Part shown: positions 1 through 5,937 of the stretch, in pieces
How the letters are laid out: each line of letters opens with the position of its first letter
How positions within the stretch are numbered: the first letter of the stretch is position 1
Assembly (NCBI GenBank): GCA_964632135.1
Contig: CAZWEI010000042.1
Location: forward strand, 1 to 10,984
Direction of reading: 5' to 3'
Length of the DNA stretch: 10,984 nt
Origin: JBFMAP01 sp964632135
GTDB lineage: Archaea > Micrarchaeota > Micrarchaeia > Burarchaeales > JBFMAP01
Notes under the pieces: model-generated
Told to the model about the DNA's origin: nothing
The model's input: only the letters and a program-made list of their open reading frames with translations
Database searches by the model: none
Translations under genes and position numbers: made by a program

Positions 1-182
1 ACAAACACGACTGGCTCCGAGTCAGCGGATACCGCGCCGCATACCTCGCAGAGAGGGACCCAGTTGAACCAGACAAGTTCAATGATTACAATATTCAATT
101 TCACAAAACGGGTGCCTACTTCACTGCGGTTCCAGGAAAATTCGGTGAGCCTTATGCAGGGCAGCATATCGGGCGCAGCTAG
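1..182 (+). CDS. 3' end of an unidentified protein (5' part outside the window)
   Basis: The frame whose first full codon is at position 3 is open from the window edge to a TAG at 180-182 and gives 59 residues, ending ...GEPYAGQHIGRS. It looks truly coding: G begins about 19 of 50 codons, against 9 of 51 in the competing frame starting at position 1, and the product is a balanced mix of charged and aromatic residues (HDWLRVSGYRAAYLAE, then NDYNIQFHKTGAYF). I recognise no family. It overlaps the next reading frame by about 29 bases, so it may be a separate upstream gene or the in-frame start of the next protein interrupted by an indel near 150-182. The function is unknown. Confidence 0.5.
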   Translation, partial: KHDWLRVSGYRAAYLAERDPVEPDKFNDYNIQFHKTGAYFTAVPGKFGEPYAGQHIGRS

Positions 183-807
183 CTTTAAGGACGTCTGGAT
201 ACTGGCTAACGAGTACTCCGAAGGCGGGCAGTTCGTGGAGGCATACTGCGACAACTGGGGCAGCATGACCGACCAGAACTGCTACCTGAACAGTAGCACT
301 CAGCAGATATCAGCTGCGCAGTGGGATCAGAACGCTTACAGGGCGCGCGTTTCCGGCTTTTCAGACGCAGGCGGCAGCAAGACCATTACGTTCTATCTGG
401 AGCAGATGATGGGCGGCGGAGGCCCCACGTTCCTGAACAGTTCGAACACGAACGTCTCGATGGCCCTGTGCGCGATGGACTTCAGCAAGCCAATGCCAAA
501 GCCAGTAGCCGGCGTCGTTCTCACGAACGTCACGGTTACGGCGTATCAGCCCATGGCTCCGCCTCAAACGACAGAGCTCACCGTATACAACATTGGAACC
601 GGAATCGCTTACATCCCCCCGCTGAACGTTTCGTTCGGTCCTTCGGGCTGCCTTGGGTTCAAGATGATTCAGCCCGGCGGGTGGAGTTCGACGATGGGGC
701 CAGCCGAGGTCCAGGCGACCGTAAAGAGGCTGAGCGACAACGCGACTGAGACCTCTTGGGTGACTCAGGTGTTCGTCTGCACCGGCGGTTGCGGACCCGG
801 TGGATAG
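154..807 (+). CDS. Ser/Thr/Asn-rich probable exported protein, start uncertain
   Basis: This frame ends in TAG at 805-807. It is open back to position 1, but coding character is convincing only after about 154. ATG 154 has a GGTGAG ribosome-binding site at 144-149, so that start is chosen; TTG 64 and ATG 82 lack comparable support. The product from 154 is about 217 residues, aromatic- and Gly-rich, with several N-x-S/T sequons and scattered cysteines. The C-terminal third (about 505-783) has alternating hydrophobic strands suggestive of a beta-sandwich, and the chain ends in a small Cys/Gly tail (CTGGCGPGG). These are features of extracellular proteins, yet no signal peptide follows ATG 154. 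That makes a frameshifted continuation of the upstream frame a real alternative. The family is not recognised. Confidence 0.55.
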   Translation: MQGSISGAASFKDVWILANEYSEGGQFVEAYCDNWGSMTDQNCYLNSSTQQISAAQWDQNAYRARVSGFSDAGGSKTITFYLEQMMGGGGPTFLNSSNTNVSMALCAMDFSKPMPKPVAGVVLTNVTVTAYQPMAPPQTTELTVYNIGTGIAYIPPLNVSFGPSGCLGFKMIQPGGWSSTMGPAEVQATVKRLSDNATETSWVTQVFVCTGGCGPGG

Positions 808-850
808 CAGCCTTCCATTGGCTTGAATGATTGTGCGAGTAGAAGCAGCA

Positions 851-867
851 GTAGGAGATAGTCCTAC
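851..867 (+). promoter_or_regulatory. Perfect 6-bp hairpin just before the ribosome-binding site
   Basis: GTAGGA (851-856) and TCCTAC (862-867) form a perfect inverted repeat around a 5-base loop. The hairpin ends directly before the GGTGG ribosome-binding site (868-872 region) of the surface-protein gene at 877. It lies in the 69-base gap after the stop at 807, where no good TATA box is visible, so it is probably within a transcript running in from the left. It could affect translation initiation or mRNA processing; this is inference. Confidence 0.3.
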
Positions 868-876
868 GGTGGTAGC

Positions 877-2367
877 ATGAAAACGAAACTGTTAGGTTTG
901 TTCGTGGCTCTGTGCCTATTTGTGATATCCGGCATTGCGTTTGCGCAGACATGCAGCGTGACGAGCGTGACGGCCACGCCGTCTGCCACGAGCGCTACAA
1001 CCGGCACGAGCATCACCGTGAGCGCGTCATACACCGGCACCGACTGCACTGGCGAAACGATGTACCTCGTGACGAACTCGAGTTCGCTGGTTATCACGGA
1101 CCCGAGCTCTGGCTATTACACCGGAGTATCCTCAGGAACTACAAAAACTTTCACGATAAGCGCCTCTGTCGCAGGAACGTACCAGATCTACGCGCAGGTA
1201 AGCTCCTCGCAGTCGACCACGCAGCAGATATCATACATCGAGCCTTCCACGCTTCTAGTCTCCGGAGTCCCGTCTGCTATAACGCTTACAAACGCAACAT
1301 CGGTTGTAGTCAACATTTCAGTGCAAAACCCGACCGCGAGCGATGTGCTGACCTCGTACAGACTCACCCCGAGCGCGTCAGTTTTCACCTCGACATCCGG
1401 CGACCCGTTCGACACGCTGACTACGACAACGGTCAGTGCCGGCTCCACGAAAACACTTCAATGGACCCTCCTTTTCAGCAGCGCGTCGGTTAGCAGCTGG
1501 ACCCTCACCTTCCAACTTGGCACGAACACGAACGCGTTCACGTCAACCGTGACATCCACGTGCGCGAGCGGCTACACCAACGTGGCCGGGACGTGCACCC
1601 CGACCTCGAACGCCACGACAACCACTACAACCGGCTCGCCGTCAGGCGGCGTGAGCGGCAACATAAGCACGCCCACAGGAGCGCCAGCCGAGTGCACATC
1701 CGACGCAGGCTGCGCGGAGAACAAAAGATGCGAAAACAACCAGTGCGTTGTGGTGACCTGCGCGACGACGTGTAGTTCGATACTAAATCACACGTGCGTC
1801 TATTTCGACTGCTGCGCGAACACTGACTGCGGCGTTGACAAGGTCTGCGTGAACAACAAATGCCAGCTCAAGACGGCAGGCTGCACGAGCGACGACATCT
1901 GCGCGGCAGACGAGAAATGCTCAGAGGGTGCGTGCGTCAAGGTTACGGGCGCTTGCGGCCATGCTGGCAATCACACGTGGATCACTTACGAGTGCTGCCA
2001 GAACTCCGATTGCGGGGCAGGCAAGGAGTGTCAGGCGAACAAGTGCGTTTCAGTTGTGAACAAGGCGCGCGACAACGCCTGGACGCAAATCGAGCAGGCG
2101 AAGGCGGCAATAAAGGCGAGTTCTGACAAGGGCATTGACACCACCGACGCGAACAACAAACTCACGGCGGCGATAGACGCCTACAACAAGGGCGACTACG
2201 CGAGCGCGCTCAAGACTGCGCAGGACGCCGAGAGGCTCGCCGCAAGCGCAAAAGGACCCGAGGCGGCTCCGAGCGCGCTTCCTGCGGCAGCGATGCTCAT
2301 TGGGCTGGTCGTCATCCTCGTGGTCATTGCAGCGGTTGCTTACGTGCTGATGAAGAAGCGCACGTAG
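877..2367 (+). CDS. Cell-surface protein with duplicated Cys-rich module and C-terminal membrane anchor
   Basis: A 496-residue exported protein. Residues 1-23 are a Sec signal peptide, with probable cleavage after AFA. Residues 24-225 are Ser/Thr-rich and predicted beta, probably two immunoglobulin-like domains. Residues 242-270 form a Thr/Ser/Gly linker. Residues 273-390 hold 22 cysteines in two tandem copies of one module (273-329 and 336-390), each built from CX5CX5CX4C-type units. Residues 395-458 look like a helical hairpin with the GID-TTDANNKL and YNKGDYASAL signatures seen in helical repeats of archaeal surface proteins. Residues 469-490 are one membrane segment followed by KKR, giving an outside-facing, C-terminally anchored topology. 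GGTGG at 868-873 supports the start. The gene 2386 follows after 18 bases, probably in the same transcript. The ligand or role is unknown; a structural or adhesive envelope protein is likely. Confidence 0.85.
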   Translation: MKTKLLGLFVALCLFVISGIAFAQTCSVTSVTATPSATSATTGTSITVSASYTGTDCTGETMYLVTNSSSLVITDPSSGYYTGVSSGTTKTFTISASVAGTYQIYAQVSSSQSTTQQISYIEPSTLLVSGVPSAITLTNATSVVVNISVQNPTASDVLTSYRLTPSASVFTSTSGDPFDTLTTTTVSAGSTKTLQWTLLFSSASVSSWTLTFQLGTNTNAFTSTVTSTCASGYTNVAGTCTPTSNATTTTTTGSPSGGVSGNISTPTGAPAECTSDAGCAENKRCENNQCVVVTCATTCSSILNHTCVYFDCCANTDCGVDKVCVNNKCQLKTAGCTSDDICAADEKCSEGACVKVTGACGHAGNHTWITYECCQNSDCGAGKECQANKCVSVVNKARDNAWTQIEQAKAAIKASSDKGIDTTDANNKLTAAIDAYNKGDYASALKTAQDAERLAASAKGPEAAPSALPAAAMLIGLVVILVVIAAVAYVLMKKRT

Positions 2368-2385
2368 TTTTGGTAGGTTCGTGAT

Positions 2386-2823
2386 ATGCCCCTGCTGGAC
2401 GAGGACGAGATAATAGACCAGATATGCTACTCGCCAGAGGACGTGCTGCGCAGGAAACTCATTCAAGAGATAAACGACCCACGCATAGCGGTCGCAGTTT
2501 CAACGCGCGTTGTCGGCCCGAATGAAAAATTTCTAGTCGAATTTTATGAGGTCAGCGGGGAGTGGACGCGCCCGCTCTGTGACATTATGGTGAGCAAGAA
2601 GTCGAAAATCCCGCTTTCCGCGATCGCGAGCTTCATCCGCTCGCTCGTGGCTGGGGGCTTCAGTGGCGCGAGCATCGGCTCGAGCACAGGCTCGTGCGAC
2701 ACCTCAGCGAGCGAAACATCAGGAACATCGACAACAGAAGAAACAGACGCGCTAAGCGACTCCGGTTTCTCAGGAGCAGAAGAGGATTACTCCGCGCAAC
2801 TGGACATGTTCGGGGGGAGATAG
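2386..2823 (+). CDS. Hypothetical protein with ordered N-terminal domain and disordered Ser/Thr/Glu tail
   Basis: A 145-residue protein without signal peptide or membrane segment, hence probably cytosolic. Residues 1-90 look folded: an acidic start, a helix around 18-29 (EDVLRRKLIQEI), strands at 33-55, and a helix near 77-89. Residues 90-137 are low-complexity Ser/Thr/Gly/Glu and likely disordered. The chain ends in AQLDMFGGR, a short hydrophobic motif after the tail. It starts 18 bases after the stop of the surface-protein gene, with GGTAGG at 2372-2377 as a plausible ribosome-binding site, so it is probably co-transcribed with that gene. I recognise no family and assign no function. A folded domain with a flexible tail and terminal motif would fit a small adaptor, but this is a guess. 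Confidence 0.7.
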   Translation: MPLLDEDEIIDQICYSPEDVLRRKLIQEINDPRIAVAVSTRVVGPNEKFLVEFYEVSGEWTRPLCDIMVSKKSKIPLSAIASFIRSLVAGGFSGASIGSSTGSCDTSASETSGTSTTEETDALSDSGFSGAEEDYSAQLDMFGGR

Positions 2824-2837
2824 TATTTTATATTTTA
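2824..2837 (+). promoter_or_regulatory. TATA-like promoter of the six-Cys peptide gene
   Basis: The AT-only run directly after the TAG at 2821-2823 contains TTTATATT (2827-2834). An archaeal start site about 25-30 bases downstream would be near 2858, leaving a leader of about 37 bases before ATG 2895, long enough to hold the AGGTGG ribosome-binding site at 2881-2886. The same T-rich run may also end transcription of the gene before it. Confidence 0.5.
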
Positions 2838-2894
2838 CGCGTTATACGCATAGCATTGGGTTGTGCCCTAAAAATGTGTGAGGTGGTTGGTAGT

Positions 2895-3089
2895 ATGTAC
2901 AAAACTTTGTTCTTTGTTTTGGCGTTGTTTGTCCTGATTGGCATGAGCCAAATGGTAGTTGCGGTCATGCCCCCTCACTGCTACGAGTCGTGCTGGCTTG
3001 GTTGCGACTTTGAGGCGAACTGCGCGCAGACGTGTATCGGCACTTGCGGCAACCCAGTTCCGATAGACGGAATGGTAGTATACGCCTGA
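2895..3089 (+). CDS. Small secreted peptide with six symmetrically spaced cysteines
   Basis: A 64-residue protein. Residues 1-23 or so (MYKTLFFVLALFVLIG...) form a typical signal peptide, ending near VVA. The mature part of about 40 residues has six cysteines spaced CX3CX3CX5CX3CX3C, followed by a short hydrophobic tail (PIDGMVVYA). The start is ATG 2895 because AGGTGG lies 8 bases upstream (2881-2886) and it begins the signal peptide exactly. ATG 2874 would add seven residues and lacks such a site; the frame is open further upstream only because it overlaps the previous gene. CX3C pairs are typical of helical hairpins held by disulfides, so a compact disulfide-bonded peptide is likely, but no family is recognised. 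It has its own TATA box and a T-rich terminator, suggesting a stand-alone, possibly well-expressed gene. An effector, toxin-like or structural role cannot be decided. Confidence 0.75.
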   Translation: MYKTLFFVLALFVLIGMSQMVVAVMPPHCYESCWLGCDFEANCAQTCIGTCGNPVPIDGMVVYA

Positions 3090-3097
3090 TTGACGCC

Positions 3098-3128
3098 TTT
3101 TTGTTTTTTCTTTTCCCTTCTTTTTATT
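3098..3128 (+). terminator. T-rich archaeal-type terminator
   Basis: A run of T tracts (TTTTT, TTTTTT, TTTT, TTTTT, broken by C and G) begins 9 bases after the stop of the six-Cys peptide gene. Such U-rich stretches terminate archaeal RNA polymerase without a hairpin. On the opposite strand it is A-rich, so it serves only the plus-strand gene. Confidence 0.6.
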
Positions 3129-3140
3129 AGCCAATATTAA

Positions 3141-4745
3141 CTAAGAAATCGGACTGCCCAATACATACAAGGTCTTTTCCGAGAAGGATAACACTATCGT
3201 TAAGCCTCTTTTTCCAAAAATATCATTTCCGACGAGCCCGTCGATTCCCTTCCTAATTCTTTTCTCCAAACCTCCGGTGCCGCCCGCAATGCCCACGCCT
3301 TCAGGAGGCGAGCTCACTCCTCCAATAACTAATTTGGCATCTTTAAGCCATCCAGCCGTGTAGATGCCTGCGTCGTCAGTCGGCCCGCGATTCCCGAACA
3401 ACATGGGATTAAAATATTTTGAGGCCAAAGCTATTGAGATCAAGCTCGTTCCAGCGCCAGTGTCCAAAACAAAATTATGCGAGCCCGCGACTAGGGCGTC
3501 TTCATTATACACAGCGACAGGAACCCACATAAAGTTGCTACCTCTGTTGAGCGGGATCTTGGCTACCACATTCTGGCTTTCAATAAATTTTTTAAGTGCT
3601 TCCGTTTCCTTTTGGTTATAAAGGAATAATTTCTTGCTCTTATAATCAATAACAATGTTGGCTTTCCCGAGTATGTTCATGCCAAGCCGGACATCATGCT
3701 CCACATCGCGAATAACGACAGGCACCTTGTTTAGCGTCAGAGGGCCTGACTCGGTCTTGATAGTCAATGTATCAATGAAAGCAAAATCCGGATTCCCAGG
3801 TGCGTTTGGGTTTGTCAATGCGCTAACAACTCGTTTAAGGCCTATCCCGTCAGCATACTTTCTACTCATAACTACGTCCCCGCTTCCTCCAGTATCAAAT
3901 AGGATTCCGGCTGGTTTTCCGTTCACAGTTCCATCCGCTACAACTCCACCCCCTACAAGGCAAAAATCAATAACGGCCTCTTTAAATGACGCAGGAAACG
4001 GGTTTATCTTTACGCCTCTGGCATCTTTGCTTCTATTCACCTCTGCGGCTTTTGAATAATAATATGCGTCGTCTTCTTTGCCCTGACTTCTGAGCAGTGC
4101 TGAAAGTGCGTTGTACTGCTCTGCGGCTTCTTTAAATCTCCCCATTCTGGATAGCACTCCTGCCAAAAACAAAAGTGCCTCATCGTCGCCCTTTTTGTTG
4201 TTAGCTACGGCCTTTCTCAGGTAAAACGAACTCTTCTCCAACCCCAGTTCCTCAGCTAATAAACGCCCCAATCCCAAATTAGCAAAATAGTTGTTTGGGT
4301 CAAGTTCATATGCCATTTTAAAATCACGTAAAGCATCTTCATCAGCATAATAGCTTGTGAGCCTTGAAAGCCCGCGAAGGGCAAAAAATGTAGAACGCTC
4401 CTCTTTGCTCGCGTTTGCAAATGCGGATTCGGGCGTGTTCATCAAGCGTATAAAGGCAGCGCCATACTCTCCGTTTTCGTATGATCGGAGAGCTGCGGTA
4501 AGGCTGCTTGTCGTGTCCTTTGCAGAGGTCGTTTCCGCTGTAACCGAGCTTGATGTAATTAGCGAATCTGCTCTGCCTGGCGAAACGGCGCCATGCGTTG
4601 CATCCGGCGCTTTCGGTTTTTGCTGACCCTTTGGCATATCACAAGCCGATGTTAGCAAAATGGTAGTTATTAATGGAGCGACCACCAATATCTTAGGTAG
4701 GTGATTCTTCGGCTTCTCTTTCAATTTTTTTACTTCTTTTTGCAT
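3141..4745 (-). CDS. Lipoprotein with TPR region and two retropepsin-like aspartyl protease domains
   Basis: A 534-residue protein. A basic N-terminus and hydrophobic segment lead to a lipobox (LTSAC, Cys35), so it is probably lipid-anchored outside the membrane. Residues 36-80 are a Ser/Thr linker. Residues 83-240 are helical with TPR signatures (FKMAYELDPNNYFANLGLGRL; MGRFKEAAEQYNAL). Two retropepsin-like domains follow. Domain 1 (about 255-376) has ILFDTGGSGD with Asp284 and later RLGMNILG. Domain 2 (about 393-530) has FVLDTGAGTS with Asp428 and later GIDGLVGNDIF. Each domain supplies one DTG, so the chain could form the usual two-Asp active site internally. Such two-domain predicted aspartyl proteases are well known in bacteria. 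GGAG lies 5 bases upstream of the ATG. The gene diverges from the 4834 lipoprotein gene and is AT-richer than the genes to its left. The substrate is unknown. Confidence 0.85.
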   Translation of the reverse strand: MQKEVKKLKEKPKNHLPKILVVAPLITTILLTSACDMPKGQQKPKAPDATHGAVSPGRADSLITSSSVTAETTSAKDTTSSLTAALRSYENGEYGAAFIRLMNTPESAFANASKEERSTFFALRGLSRLTSYYADEDALRDFKMAYELDPNNYFANLGLGRLLAEELGLEKSSFYLRKAVANNKKGDDEALLFLAGVLSRMGRFKEAAEQYNALSALLRSQGKEDDAYYYSKAAEVNRSKDARGVKINPFPASFKEAVIDFCLVGGGVVADGTVNGKPAGILFDTGGSGDVVMSRKYADGIGLKRVVSALTNPNAPGNPDFAFIDTLTIKTESGPLTLNKVPVVIRDVEHDVRLGMNILGKANIVIDYKSKKLFLYNQKETEALKKFIESQNVVAKIPLNRGSNFMWVPVAVYNEDALVAGSHNFVLDTGAGTSLISIALASKYFNPMLFGNRGPTDDAGIYTAGWLKDAKLVIGGVSSPPEGVGIAGGTGGLEKRIRKGIDGLVGNDIFGKRGLTIVLSFSEKTLYVLGSPIS

Positions 4746-4750
4746 CCCAT

Positions 4751-4770
4751 CTCCAATAATATTATGGGAG
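4751..4770. promoter_or_regulatory. 20-bp near-palindrome between divergent lipoprotein genes
   Basis: The segment has outer arms CTCC and GGAG and a perfect 10-bp core ATAATATTAT, with one mismatched pair (4755/4766). Read on the minus strand, the arm at 4751-4754 is the GGAG ribosome-binding site of the protease gene. A weak A-rich TATA candidate on the minus strand (about 4778-4787) would place transcription start within this dyad. It could be an operator for a dimeric regulator or an RNA hairpin hiding the ribosome-binding site; both are inferences. Confidence 0.4.
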
Positions 4771-4833
4771 ACATTGTTTTTATTCTTTTGGTTTCAAAAT
4801 GGTATTTATGGTGTTTGTCGGAGATTGGTCAAA

Positions 4834-5412
4834 ATGAGACGATATATCGTAATGCTGTTGCTTTTGTCTGCCTTTGGATGTATTCTCGAGCCTATGGAGC
4901 AAGACCTTGGCACTGAGTTAGAGAAGATGAATCTAAACCAAAACGACGTTCCAGGCACGGAGCTCTTTGAAAGTAAAAGCGGATTTAATGATGATGCGTT
5001 AACAGTATTCGCTGGCAACGCGACGCTCGCGAATAAGAGAGGAGCGGCAGGTTGGAGGGGAACCCACCGCATGGTCTTTCTGTTGAAGAAGGATAACGTT
5101 ACAGTAAAAACAATCGACGTGTCGCTCTCCAGTTACAAGGACTCATCCCTGCTGGAGCAAGTCATGGACGATGTGGAGGCGCTATTAAAGGCAGAGGGCT
5201 CTTCCCTCCTAGAAAAAAACGAATTTGGGGCCAGATCAATAATGGCAAAAAAAGTGTTAGAATCACCAAGTGCAACCCTGGAGAAATACACGATATGTTT
5301 TTATAAGCGAAATATAGTGGTAAATCTTAATCTTATTGGTGAAAAGGGATTCGTCTCTGCAAATGAGACCAAAGAATACGCGCGAATACTCGAAAAACGG
5401 ATATCGGGTTAA
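4834..5412 (+). CDS. Lipoprotein of unknown function
   Basis: A 192-residue protein from ATG 4834. The start is chosen because the first residues make a compact lipoprotein signal (MRRYIVMLLLLSAFGC, Cys16) and GGAG lies at about 4820-4823; TTG 4774 would bury that signal behind 20 further residues. Residues 17-55 are a polar linker. Residues 56-190 form an alpha/beta domain with a strand-rich start (HRMVFLLKKDNVTVKTIDVSL), an amphipathic helix near 104-121 and two strands (KYTICFYKRNIVVNLNLIG), and end in a helix (KEYARILEKRI). No cysteine other than the lipid site and one in the strand region is seen. I do not recognise the family. It diverges from the aspartyl protease lipoprotein across a short intergenic region with a palindrome, so the two may be co-regulated. 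Confidence 0.75.
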   Translation: MRRYIVMLLLLSAFGCILEPMEQDLGTELEKMNLNQNDVPGTELFESKSGFNDDALTVFAGNATLANKRGAAGWRGTHRMVFLLKKDNVTVKTIDVSLSSYKDSSLLEQVMDDVEALLKAEGSSLLEKNEFGARSIMAKKVLESPSATLEKYTICFYKRNIVVNLNLIGEKGFVSANETKEYARILEKRISG

Positions 5413-5463
5413 GATACCAAGATTCCTTATCACCAAACTTATACATAGTCTCGCAACCGTTTC

Positions 5464-5790
5464 CTACCTCCTCACAGTTGTTTTCTCGAACTCAGCCAGT
5501 TTCTCCAAAACTTTCTGGTGCCTGACCAGACTCTCGTAAACCTCGCGCGCACCCTCGTCCAACTTCCACCCGATGCCCAGGCCCACCAGCAGGGGCTTCA
5601 CCACGCGCGCCCTCTTCAGCCTGTTGAGCGCGGATATTTTCGTCGCGAGCGAGTACTCGCCAATCGCCTCGTATATCTCGCCGTGCCCGCGCGCCCTTCC
5701 GTCGCTGAGCAGTTTGACTATCGCAAAATCAGGCGCGCGCACCATCTGCCTCACGAGATGGACCTCGTCCCGCGGCGTCAGCGTTGGCAT
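5464..5790 (-). CDS. Winged-helix DNA-binding protein, probable transcription regulator
   Basis: A 108-residue protein. Residues 20-80 have the layout of a winged helix: helix 1 PDFAIVKLLSDG, helix 2 HGEIYEAIG, recognition helix SLATKISALNRLKRARVV, then a wing with LGIGWKLDEGAREVY. A basic helical tail (85-108) could mediate dimerisation, as in small archaeal ArsR/PadR-like regulators. No metal-binding cysteines or ligand domain are visible. No ribosome-binding site precedes the ATG, and a TATA box (ATTTATAAA, 5811-5819) is centred about 25 bases upstream, so a leaderless transcript is likely. It diverges from the coiled-coil membrane protein gene; an inverted repeat lies between the two TATA boxes. 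It is convergent with the 4834 gene, 51 bases apart. Open frames on the opposite strand here are treated as shadows. Confidence 0.75.
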   Translation of the reverse strand: MPTLTPRDEVHLVRQMVRAPDFAIVKLLSDGRARGHGEIYEAIGEYSLATKISALNRLKRARVVKPLLVGLGIGWKLDEGAREVYESLVRHQKVLEKLAEFEKTTVRR

Positions 5791-5810
5791 AATACTCTTT
5801 AAAACTAACT

Positions 5811-5819
5811 ATTTATAAA
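5811..5819 (-). promoter_or_regulatory. TATA box of the winged-helix gene (leaderless)
   Basis: Reading on the minus strand, TTTATAAAT is centred about 25 bases before the ATG at 5790. In archaea transcription starts about this far downstream of the box, so the mRNA would begin at or next to the start codon, consistent with the absence of a ribosome-binding site. Confidence 0.6.
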
Positions 5820-5825
5820 CATTTG

Positions 5826-5848
5826 TGTATTTTAATATTTCAAATACA
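5826..5848. promoter_or_regulatory. Inverted repeat, candidate operator between divergent promoters
   Basis: TGTATTT (5826-5832) and AAATACA (5842-5848) are perfect inverted repeats with a 9-base spacer. The half-site centres are 16 bp apart, a spacing that suits a dimeric winged-helix protein. The dyad lies between the leftward TATA box (5811-5819) and the rightward one (5853-5860), so the encoded regulator could act on both genes. AT-rich sequence raises the chance of coincidence. Confidence 0.4.
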
Positions 5849-5850
5849 AA

Positions 5851-5860
5851 GGTTTAAATA
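5851..5860 (+). promoter_or_regulatory. TATA box of the coiled-coil membrane protein gene
   Basis: TTTAAATA (5853-5860), preceded by a purine-rich CAAAGG that could act as a BRE, is followed by GC-richer sequence. A start site near 5885 would give a leader of about 50 bases containing the GGGGGTGG ribosome-binding site at 5926-5933. Confidence 0.55.
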
Positions 5861-5937
5861 CCCCTTCCGGCCTAATACTATCCTTATTACGTTCCGTTTA
5901 ATCCGTCGTGTATTCTATATGCGTTGGGGGTGGATTT

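Noticed and set aside
64..153. Upstream extension of the 154-807 reading frame to TTG 64 or to the window edge
   Set aside because: The frame lacks stops here, but its codons rarely begin with G and the frame at position 3 looks far more coding; 51 stop-free codons can occur by chance.
177..190. Programmed +1 frameshift at AGC TAG
   Set aside because: The P-site codon would have to re-pair from AGC to GCT, which is poor, and no stimulatory structure is evident; an indel or two genes is simpler.
2694..2894. N-terminal extension of the six-Cys peptide gene
   Set aside because: It overlaps the preceding gene in another frame, carries Arg-rich shadow sequence, and the signal peptide with its ribosome-binding site starts at 2895.
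3655..4059. Plus-strand open frame opposite the aspartyl protease gene
   Set aside because: It mirrors the protease codons, has no ribosome-binding site or domain, and is a shadow.
4774..4833. TTG start of the 192-residue lipoprotein gene
   Set aside because: It would add 20 residues ahead of a complete lipoprotein signal; ATG 4834 has its own GGAG site. A GGGAG does precede TTG 4774, but only 3 bases away.
5518..5818. Plus-strand open frames opposite the winged-helix gene
   Set aside because: Their products are Pro/Arg/Ser-rich without recognisable domains, whereas the minus-strand product is a clear winged helix with a well-placed TATA box.
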